A program made the position numbers and the translations under genes. A stretch of DNA of 64,000 nt from positions 992,001 through 1,056,000 of the forward strand of contig NZ_CP133264.1 in NCBI RefSeq assembly GCF_030915445.1, written 5' to 3'. How positions within the stretch are numbered: the stretch's first letter is position 1; every line of letters begins with the position of its first letter. Below the pieces are notes generated by a model. That model was not told the DNA's origin, searched no databases, and saw nothing but the letters and a program-made list of their open reading frames with translations. The stretch comes from Clostridium sp. OS1-26 (GTDB lineage Bacteria > Bacillota > Clostridia > Clostridiales > Clostridiaceae). Of the stretch, positions 58,014 through 64,000 are shown piece after piece.

Positions 58014-58240
58014 TCATCATAAATTACTTAGCAATGTCACTGCACGGCATAGCTCTTTTCTATTTATTATTATATTATTCTTTTATAAAAACCCAAAATG
58101 TAACGATACAATATAAGCAATGTATTTTATATAATAATTAATTGTTTTGCTAATAATTTTTATTAATACTGCTAATAATAACATTATTAGTAAGACTTTA
58201 ATATGGTAAGTACTTTAATATTTCACAGGAGGTAATATAT

Positions 58241-58396
58241 ATGACTTTTTTACGTTGGTTAGGTGGCATAGTTTTATTCTTTTGGATTATAGGTTTGATA
58301 TTCCGAATCGGCGGTGGATTTATAAATCTTCTATTACTTGTAGCAGCACTAGTATTTATAATAGATGCCCTATTTGGAAGAAAGAAGACAATGTAA
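58241..58396 (+). CDS. Small membrane protein, lmo0937-like
   Basis: 51 residues, MTFLRWLGGIVLFFWIIGLI followed by a glycine turn RIGGG, a second helix NLLLLVAALVFIIDALF and a basic tail GRKKTM. This two-helix pattern resembles the small lmo0937-family proteins of Firmicutes, function unknown. A strong ACAGGAGG lies 8 nt before the ATG and a terminator follows the stop, which supports translation. Confidence 0.8.
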   Translation: MTFLRWLGGIVLFFWIIGLIFRIGGGFINLLLLVAALVFIIDALFGRKKTM

Positions 58397-58406
58397 CATA
58401 TTTAAT

Positions 58407-58447
58407 AAGAGCTCTGATTTTATCTGAGCTCTTTACTATTTTTTGAC
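58407..58447 (+). terminator. Terminator of the small membrane protein gene
   Basis: Stem AAGAGCTC (58407-58414) with GAGCTCTT (58426-58433), then TACTATTTTTT. Confidence 0.8.
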
Positions 58448-58536
58448 TATTTGGGCCATCATAACTATATTTACTTATGTACTTGTCCTAGTACTCATGA
58501 TATAATTTATTCTGTATATGAAGGGAGGATAAATTT

Positions 58537-59516
58537 ATGTCAAATTTCATAAAAAAAGAGTATTAAGCACAGCTAAAGCTATACTTCTAAAAGCTGTTGA
58601 CTTCTTGAATAAATACTATTTTATTATTATAGGTCTCTATTTTTTATACAACGCTATGAAAATCGTATATGCTAATACAGGAGTTGACTATAAAGCCTTT
58701 AAATTTTTATTAGCATTTGCAGCATTTACAGCTTGTTCTGAGATTCGCAAAGATGTTAAATGGATTCCATACTTATTACTTGCTGTGCCTTTTATAATGT
58801 TTTTATCATATATAAATGTTCATGGATATGAATTTTGGGGAAAAATGTTAAGCTGGCAAATGAGCAAAAATATTGTAGTAGATTTGAATCCTATTTTCAG
58901 CAAAATACCATTAAATGATGCCGCATTCGTGCGAGCTTATAAATCAGAAACTCTTACTTGGATTTTAAGAATGGTTTATAATAATGGATTTGTTCTTCCT
59001 ATATTGTTGCCTATTTATAGAGCTGCTATATCTAAGGACTTTAAAAAGATGCTTAGATACGGATTATCCGGACATATAGTACAAGTTTTTCTAATAACAC
59101 CTTTTTATCTTACTTTCCATCTACAAGAAGTATGGTACGTACTTGGTCATCCTGATGGACTAGCAAGAAATATGACTCCTGCACAAGCAGCTGGGGTAGC
59201 ACTAAATTGCTTCCCATCTATGCATACTTCTATAGCCTTTGCAGCATTTTTATTAGTTATGAGAGAAAAAAACAAGCTATTTAAATATGTATGGGGATTC
59301 TTTTGCTTAAGTGTAGTATTCTCTACAATGTACTTGGAAATACACTGGGTTATAGATGTATTGGCTGGAATGTTATTTGCTTATGGAACTGTTAAGTTAG
59401 TCGACTTTGTCTTAGATAAAGGTAAAGTATTACTACAAAGTATACTTCGTTCTTTCTACTACAAAAACGTTCCTTCAACTTATATAAACAATTACAATTT
59501 AGATTTATTACAATAA
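58537..59516 (+). CDS. PAP2-superfamily membrane phosphatase-like protein, start region frameshifted
   Basis: About 326 residues if read from ATG 58537. Multiple hydrophobic segments surround a PAP2/DXD-like core: GVALNCFPSMHTSIAFAAFLLVMR near residues 225-248 and EIHWVIDVLAGMLFAYG near 265-280, the SxxH and H-x6-D catalytic signatures. It probably dephosphorylates a lipid or polyprenyl phosphate, or makes inositol-phosphate lipids. The main frame lacks a ribosome site. The ATG at 58537 behind GGGAGG runs in another frame to TAA 58564-58566. The frames join at ATA AAA AAA (58551-58557) by a -1 shift or one missing A. Confidence 0.8.
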
Positions 59517-59522
59517 CATAAA

Positions 59523-59554
59523 AAGGGTTAAACTTTAATTTTAGTTTAACCCTT
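59523..59554. terminator. Bidirectional terminator between PAP2-like gene and prfC
   Basis: AAGGGTTAAACT (59523-59534) pairs with AGTTTAACCCTT (59543-59554). U-rich sequence follows on both strands. Confidence 0.85.
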
Positions 59555-59567
59555 CTATTTTATATAG

Positions 59568-61160
59568 TTATTCAGATTTGCCAATATCAGATAGCATAAG
59601 CCCCTTATTATGGTCTAGTGCCCATCCTATTGCCCACTCACTTTGGAATATTAATATATTCCTGTCTTTTAAATCTTTGACTACTTTTGTATCACTTGTT
59701 AACGTAAGTTTATCAACTGGAACTTCTGAATTTTCTATCCACCTGATATACTTATAGGCAAGTCTATCCATCTTTATATCTACATTGTATTCATGTTTCA
59801 ATCTATATTCTAATACTTCAAATTGTAGCACCCCTACAACACCAACAATTATCTCTTCAATTCCTATATTTATCTCCTTGAACACCTGGATTGCACCTTC
59901 TTGTGAAATCTCAGTTACGCCCTTTATAAATTGCTTTCTTTTCATTGTATCTATAGTTTTAACTCTTGCAAAATACTCTGGAGCAAAAATAGGAATGCCC
60001 TCGAATTGGAACTTTTTAGGGCTTGAGCATAGAGTGTCTCCAATACTAAAAATACCAGGGTCAAAAACTCCAATTATGTCGCCTGCATAAGCCTCTTCCA
60101 CAATTTCTCTATCTTGAGCTAAAAATTGCTGCGGCTGTGCAAGTTTAATTTTATTTCCTCCCTGGATATGGAACACTTCCATTCCCTTTTTAAATCTGCC
60201 TGAGCAAATTCTCATAAAGGCAATTCTATCTCTATGTGCTGGATTCATGTTAGCTTGAATCTTAAAGATAAAAGCTGAGAAATCCTCATCAAAAACATCT
60301 ACTTCGCCCTGATCTGATTCTCTTGCTAAAGGTGCCGTAGTTAATCCTAAGAATTCTCTTAAAAATGGCTCTACACCAAAGTTAGTTAAAGCACTACCAA
60401 AGAATACCGGAGTAAGTGAGCCGTCTCTTACTTTCTTAATATCAAATTCATCACCAGCTATATCGAGCAGCTCTATATCTTCTTTTAACTTTTCGTGTAG
60501 CGGTTCTCCAAGTAAATCCTTAAATACTGAATCATCTATCTGACCTTCTATAGATTGTACTGCAGTTTGTCCGTGGTTTCCACCATTGAAAGCCTCAATT
60601 AATTTTTTTTCTCTATCGTATACACCTTTAAAATCTGCCCCTGAACCTATAGGCCAATTCATTGGATATGATTTTATCCCTAAAACATTCTCTATATCTT
60701 CCATTAATTCAAATGGATCTTTACTTTCTCTATCCATTTTATTTACAAACGTAAATATAGGTATTCCTCTTAAACTACATACATGGAAAAGCTTTTTTGT
60801 CTGCTCTTCCACACCTTTTGCAGCATCGATAACCATAACAGCACTGTCTGCTGCCATTAACGTTCTGTATGTATCTTCACTGAAATCTTGGTGTCCTGGT
60901 GTATCTAATATATTTATACAGAATCCATCATAGTTAAATTGCATAACTGAAGATGTAACTGAAATACCTCTTTGTTTCTCTATTTCCATCCAGTCTGACA
61001 CTGCATGTTTTGATGCCTTTCTAGCTTTAACGGAACCTGCAAGCCTTATTGCTCCTCCGTATAATAATAGCTTTTCTGTCAACGTAGTTTTACCAGCGTC
61101 GGGGTGGGATATTATAGCAAATGTTCTTCTTCTTTCAATTTCTTTTACTAAGTCCGCCAC
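59568..61160 (-). CDS. prfC: Peptide chain release factor 3
   Basis: About 530 residues, the same length as E. coli RF3. The translation-factor GTPase motifs are FAIISHPDAGKTTLTEKLL near residues 15-33 (G1), RGISVTSSVMQF (G2), NILDTPGHQDFSEDTYRTL (G3) and FVNKMDRES (G4). It recycles RF1/RF2 from the ribosome. The GTG at 61160 (VADLVKEIERR) behind GAGGAG is preferred; the open frame continues 22 codons upstream. Confidence 0.94.
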   Translation of the reverse strand: MADLVKEIERRRTFAIISHPDAGKTTLTEKLLLYGGAIRLAGSVKARKASKHAVSDWMEIEKQRGISVTSSVMQFNYDGFCINILDTPGHQDFSEDTYRTLMAADSAVMVIDAAKGVEEQTKKLFHVCSLRGIPIFTFVNKMDRESKDPFELMEDIENVLGIKSYPMNWPIGSGADFKGVYDREKKLIEAFNGGNHGQTAVQSIEGQIDDSVFKDLLGEPLHEKLKEDIELLDIAGDEFDIKKVRDGSLTPVFFGSALTNFGVEPFLREFLGLTTAPLARESDQGEVDVFDEDFSAFIFKIQANMNPAHRDRIAFMRICSGRFKKGMEVFHIQGGNKIKLAQPQQFLAQDREIVEEAYAGDIIGVFDPGIFSIGDTLCSSPKKFQFEGIPIFAPEYFARVKTIDTMKRKQFIKGVTEISQEGAIQVFKEINIGIEEIIVGVVGVLQFEVLEYRLKHEYNVDIKMDRLAYKYIRWIENSEVPVDKLTLTSDTKVVKDLKDRNILIFQSEWAIGWALDHNKGLMLSDIGKSE

Positions 61161-61228
61161 AGCTCTCTCTCCTCTTCTTTTATTGCTTCCAACAATGATT
61201 TTAACTTTATTATTAATTAATGTCAACT

Positions 61229-61268
61229 TAAGGCATCTTTGTCTTGTTATTTTCTTTCAGATGCCTAA
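61229..61268. repeat. AAGGCATC palindromic repeat, copy C
   Basis: TAAGGCATC (61229-61237) with AGATGCCTAA (61259-61268). The segment TTATTTTCTTTCAGATGCC closely matches copy A, so C looks like an internally shortened version. It lies upstream of prfC. Confidence 0.6.
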
Positions 61269-61433
61269 GTGATTTAAGATTATATCATTTTATATAATTC
61301 TTTTCAATAAGAAAATATTTTCATAACGTAAACGTTTAGTTTTCTATTTATTTAACTTAGATAGCCTAATATTAAGAATTTACAAAATTTATTTCGACAT
61401 TTCAAATGATATAATAGTTTATATAAGGCATCT

Positions 61434-61450
61434 TTGAAAATGTGTAATAT
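61434..61450. repeat. AAGGCATC repeat, half copy D
   Basis: TAAGGCATCTTTGAAAA matches only the left arm of the family; no right arm follows. It ends 12 nt before the start of the HAD gene and is therefore in its leader. Confidence 0.5.
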
Positions 61451-61462
61451 TGGAGGTTTGAA

Positions 61463-62281
61463 ATGTACAAGTTAGTCGCACTAGATATGGATGGAACCCT
61501 TTTAAAAGAGGACAAGACTATATCTAAAGAAAATCTCGAGGCCATTAAGAAGGCTAAAGAAAATGGCATAAAGGTAGTTTTAGCAACTGGTAGACCTACT
61601 AAAGGTATTGAAAAATATTTAAAGCAATTAAATTTATTAAGCGACGGTGATTATGCCGTGGCCTTCAATGGTGCAGTAGTTCAAAACACTAAAACTGGTG
61701 AAATTATAGCTAAAAATTTTATGAATTTAAATGATCTTAAATATCTATATACTTTGAGTAAAGAACTTGATGTAAATATTCATGCTCTAACCCCCTCTTC
61801 CTGTATAACTCCTAAACTCAATAAATATAGCGAGTTGGAAGCTACTATGAATGGTATTCCTCTTGAGATAGTTGATTTTGATAACATAAGCCAAGATACT
61901 ACCATAGTAAAAGTTATGTTTATAGATGATGAGAGTATCTTGAATAAAGTCATAGAAAACCTTCCTAATGACATCAACGATAGATATACAATCGTTAGAA
62001 GTGCTCCTTTCTTTCTAGAGTTTATAAATAAGAAAGTTAATAAGGGCTTTGGTGTGGAAGTCTTAGCTAAAAGCTTAGGGATAAACCAAGAAGAGGTTAT
62101 TTGTATGGGTGATGCCGGTAATGACATACACATGATAAAGTATGCTGGACTAGGCGTAGCTATGGGCAATGCATTCCCTGAGCTAAAAGAAATTGCCAAT
62201 TATATTACAAAAACCAATGAAGAACATGGCGTGGCTCACGTAATAAACAAATTTATATTAAAAGACCAAAAGGTAGGATAA
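61463..62281 (+). CDS. Cof-type HAD-IIB family phosphatase
   Basis: 272 residues. HAD motif I is YKLVALDMDGTLLKEDKTIS at the N-terminus, motif II is VVLATGRPTKGIEKYL near residues 37-52, and motif III/IV is VNKGFGVEVLAKSLG with ICMGDAGNDIHMIKYAGLGVAMGNA near 212-238. Cof-like enzymes remove phosphate from sugar phosphates or cofactor intermediates such as FMN or PLP; the substrate cannot be named. GGAGG precedes ATG. Confidence 0.92.
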   Translation: MYKLVALDMDGTLLKEDKTISKENLEAIKKAKENGIKVVLATGRPTKGIEKYLKQLNLLSDGDYAVAFNGAVVQNTKTGEIIAKNFMNLNDLKYLYTLSKELDVNIHALTPSSCITPKLNKYSELEATMNGIPLEIVDFDNISQDTTIVKVMFIDDESILNKVIENLPNDINDRYTIVRSAPFFLEFINKKVNKGFGVEVLAKSLGINQEEVICMGDAGNDIHMIKYAGLGVAMGNAFPELKEIANYITKTNEEHGVAHVINKFILKDQKVG

Positions 62282-62297
62282 AAGTTTATCCTACCTT
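62270..62297. terminator. Shared terminator of HAD and trpS genes
   Basis: AAGGTAGGATAAA (62270-62282) pairs perfectly with TTTATCCTACCTT (62285-62297) and contains the stop codons of both convergent genes. Confidence 0.8.
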
Positions 62298-63289
62298 GGT
62301 ATAAATCCTATTTTTTTCTGCATTTTTCTTAGCATTTTATTTGCAACATAATTTGCTTTTTCTGCGCCCTTTCTATATACACTCTCAAGATATTCTTTAT
62401 CATTTAAAATTTCATTTATTCTTTTTTGTATAGGCTCCAACTCATTAACTATAGCATCTGCAACATCTAATTTAAATTGAGCATATCCTTGACCTTCATA
62501 TTTCTTCTCTATTTGTTCTATGGTCATTCCTGTTATAGCATTTAATATTGTTATTAAATTCTTAACTCCTGGCTGTTCATTATTATATTTTACTACCCCT
62601 AAGCTGTCAGTAACAGCTCTGCTAATTTTCTTTCTTATTACATCTGGATGATCCATTATTAATATATAGCTATTAGGATTGTCTGCTGACTTTGACATCT
62701 TTTTTGTAGGCTCTTGTAAATCCATAACTTTTGCGCCTAACTCTGGAATATAAGGTTCAGGTATATTAAACGTAGGGCTGTATAGACTATTAAATCTCTC
62801 AGCAATGTCTCTTGTAAGTTCAAGATGCTGCTTTTGATCTTTTCCTACTGGAACCAAGTTAGCATTATAAAGCAGTATATCTGCAGCCATTAGAACAGGA
62901 TAGTCTAGTAACCCCGCACTTATGGATTCTCCGTATCTTTGAGATTTATCCTTAAATTGCGTCATTCTACTTAATTCCCCAGTATAAGTGAAGCAATTCA
63001 ATAACCAAGCTCCTTCAGCGTGAGCAGGAACATGTGATTGAATAAATATTGTATTTCTTTCCGGATCAAGCCCTGCTGCTAGGTATATTGCAAGTACCTC
63101 CAACGTTCTTCTTCTTAAATCCTTTGGCTCCTGTCTTACTGTTATAGCATGTAAATCCACTACGCAATAATAGCATTCATACTCATCCTGTAACTTAACC
63201 CAATTTTTTAAAGCTCCTAAATAATTACCTAATGTTAAATTTCCTGATGGTTGAATTCCGCTAAATATTATCTTCTTATTTTCTTCCAT
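62291..63289 (-). CDS. trpS: Tryptophanyl-tRNA synthetase
   Basis: 332 residues of the class I TrpRS family. FSGIQPSGNLTLGNYLGALKNW near residues 9-30 contains the HIGH-equivalent, and LMAADILLYNANLVPVGKDQKQHLELTRD near 125-153 binds substrate. The KMSKS loop appears as KKMSKSADNPNSYI near 195-208. It is controlled from a distance by a T-box leader, with a structured element in between. GAGGTG before ATG. Confidence 0.96.
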   Translation of the reverse strand: MEENKKIIFSGIQPSGNLTLGNYLGALKNWVKLQDEYECYYCVVDLHAITVRQEPKDLRRRTLEVLAIYLAAGLDPERNTIFIQSHVPAHAEGAWLLNCFTYTGELSRMTQFKDKSQRYGESISAGLLDYPVLMAADILLYNANLVPVGKDQKQHLELTRDIAERFNSLYSPTFNIPEPYIPELGAKVMDLQEPTKKMSKSADNPNSYILIMDHPDVIRKKISRAVTDSLGVVKYNNEQPGVKNLITILNAITGMTIEQIEKKYEGQGYAQFKLDVADAIVNELEPIQKRINEILNDKEYLESVYRKGAEKANYVANKMLRKMQKKIGFIPR

Positions 63290-63333
63290 AAAAATTCACC
63301 TCATTTATTTAATTATTATAAACAGAGTTCTTG

Positions 63334-63540
63334 GCATCAGATGGAGTTTGTCTGCGACCACTGGGCAATTCTGCCCGTTAAATGCCATTTAGGCATTTAA
63401 CCTCCACCTGATGCTTAGAAATCGTTATCCAGGGACGTAGCCGCTCTTTACTCCCGCTTGGAGAAAAGCAGATATCCCAAATCTGTGATTTGGTGATAGT
63501 CGCTTTCACAGAGTGCGCCAGGAGTATTAGAGCGGGTAGT
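63334..63540. ncRNA. Unidentified highly structured element (candidate ncRNA or mobile palindrome)
   Basis: About 207 nt, richer in GC than its surroundings, with nested helices. An outer 13-bp arm GCATCAGATGGAG (63334-63346) pairs with 63402-63414 and encloses GGGCA/TGCCC (63363-63367/63372-63376) and a perfect 10-bp GTTAAATGCC hairpin (63377-63386/63392-63401). A second domain has CCGCTCTTTACTCC (63441-63454) pairing with 63521-63535 and encloses a 7-bp hairpin CCAAATC (63477-63483/63487-63493). It lies inside the trpS leader. I do not recognise the family with certainty. Confidence 0.6.
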
Positions 63541-63552
63541 CATCGGATAAAT

Positions 63553-63584
63553 AAAAAAACCCTATGATTTTTTAAATCATAGGG
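63553..63584 (-). terminator. T-box-controlled terminator of trpS
   Basis: CCCTATGATTT pairs with AAATCATAGGG (63560-63570/63574-63584), followed on the minus strand by TTTTTTTAT. The 5' arm adjoins the T-box sequence. Confidence 0.85.
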
Positions 63585-63835
63585 CGTAATGTCGCTGTGC
63601 CACCTAATTTCAAAAAGACAAATAATACAGTCTTTTCCTCAACTCAGATACATAAAAATATCCTATCTTTATAACGTAAGATTAACGTCCAGGAACTACT
63701 TTTTATTCATTCCGATCCTCCAGAACCCATTCAGCTTAATCATGATTGCTATAATTCCACCACCTATAGCTCTCTTTAAATCTGTTTTTAAACCTACTTA
63801 CTTTCTATCAACGGATTTGTATTATTTCATTCTTT
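63581..63835 (-). promoter_or_regulatory. T-box leader for trpS
   Basis: The minus strand carries AGGTGGCACAGCGAC (63605-63591), a clear T-box motif directly before the terminator, where uncharged tRNA would pair to form the antiterminator. Upstream are stem-I-like blocks AGAGAGC, GGTGGTGGAAT and GTAGTTCCTGGAC. Two candidate TGG (Trp) specifier triplets occur at 63729-63727 and 63722-63720. It fits control of trpS by uncharged tRNA-Trp. Confidence 0.82.
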
Positions 63836-63841
63836 TAAAAT

Positions 63842-63870
63842 ATATTATTCTTTAAAACAAGATTTGTCAA
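63842..63870 (-). promoter_or_regulatory. Promoter of the trpS transcript
   Basis: On the minus strand TTGACA (63870-63865), a 17-bp spacer and TAATAT (63847-63842), placing the start near 63835 at the head of the T-box leader. Confidence 0.7.
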
Positions 63871-63882
63871 TACTTTTATATA

Positions 63883-64000
63883 TTATTTCTTCCATAATCC
63901 GTGTATATTACAATATTCTCTTGCAAATAATACTTCCTCATCAATTTTAAATATTGCTTCTGGCTTTTCTCCTGGCTTAAGCCATTTTCTATAAACTTTG
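63883..64000 (-). CDS. Desulfoferrodoxin/superoxide reductase-like protein, C-terminal end
   Basis: Partial, running off the window. The last 38 residues read [14 protein letters not shown], then [18 protein letters not shown] and stop. The EYCNIHGLW ending, with a Cys and His that ligate the catalytic iron, is the hallmark of the desulfoferrodoxin/neelaredoxin family that reduces superoxide in anaerobes. N-terminal domains cannot be seen, so the class is undecided. Confidence 0.8.
   Translation of the reverse strand, partial: KVYRKWLKPGEKPEAIFKIDEEVLFAREYCNIHGLWKK

Overview
The window is low-GC DNA with strong GGAGG-type ribosome binding sites and a typical Clostridium gene complement. It carries the complete acetogenic Wood-Ljungdahl (acetyl-CoA pathway) locus in the order acsA-cooC-fhs-fchA-folD-metV-metF-lpd-cooC-acsD-acsC-acsE-acsB-gcvH. 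To my recollection this order is that of C. ljungdahlii, C. carboxidivorans and relatives, so the host is inferred to be an acetogenic Clostridium. The species cannot be fixed from the sequence alone.

Layout. (1) 1-4.0 kb: a DUF1836 protein and a three-gene GlpA-like/FAD-oxidoreductase/DUF1667 operon. (2) 4.2-25.5 kb, all on the minus strand: the Wood-Ljungdahl locus. It is followed downstream by the corrinoid-protein activator acsV, a CooT-like and a His-rich CooJ-like nickel protein, a DUF3786 protein, a lipoate-protein ligase and a FocA-type formate channel. (3) 25.5-28.6 kb: two AT-rich gaps around a POT peptide transporter. (4) 28.6-44.5 kb, all minus: genes for PreT/PreA dihydropyrimidine dehydrogenase, dihydropyrimidinase, an NCS1 permease, an N-carbamoyl-beta-alanine amidohydrolase-like enzyme, a PucR regulator, a CaiB-type CoA-transferase, two beta-alanyl-CoA ammonia-lyase-like hot-dog proteins, an acyl-CoA dehydrogenase and EtfBA, preceded by a sigma-54 activator gene. 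(5) 44.7-64 kb: cutC, a Big2/CWB2 surface protein, tRNA-Trp, a broken metal-binding lipoprotein, an HD-GYP protein, tsaE-tsaB-rimI, tyrS, several small or housekeeping genes, prfC, a HAD phosphatase, T-box-controlled trpS and the end of a superoxide-reductase-like gene.

The main biological reading is that region 4 encodes an uninterrupted route from uracil or thymine through beta-alanine (or 3-aminoisobutyrate) to propionyl-CoA (or isobutyryl-CoA). It would join reductive pyrimidine breakdown to the acrylyl-CoA route of beta-alanine fermentation, in a strain that also carries the CO2-fixing pathway. A near-perfect sigma-54 promoter lies between the activator gene and preT.

A second theme is gene breakage at A-tracts. 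metV, rimI, the surface protein and a PAP2 protein each need a -1 shift exactly at A-AAA-AAG or A-AAA-AAA, and the CoA-transferase needs the opposite shift at an A-tract. A ZnuA-like gene has one in-frame UGA. Homopolymer sequencing error is the simplest explanation, but the heptamers are classical slippery sites. A third is an unexplained, highly structured element of about 200 nt between the trpS T-box terminator and trpS.
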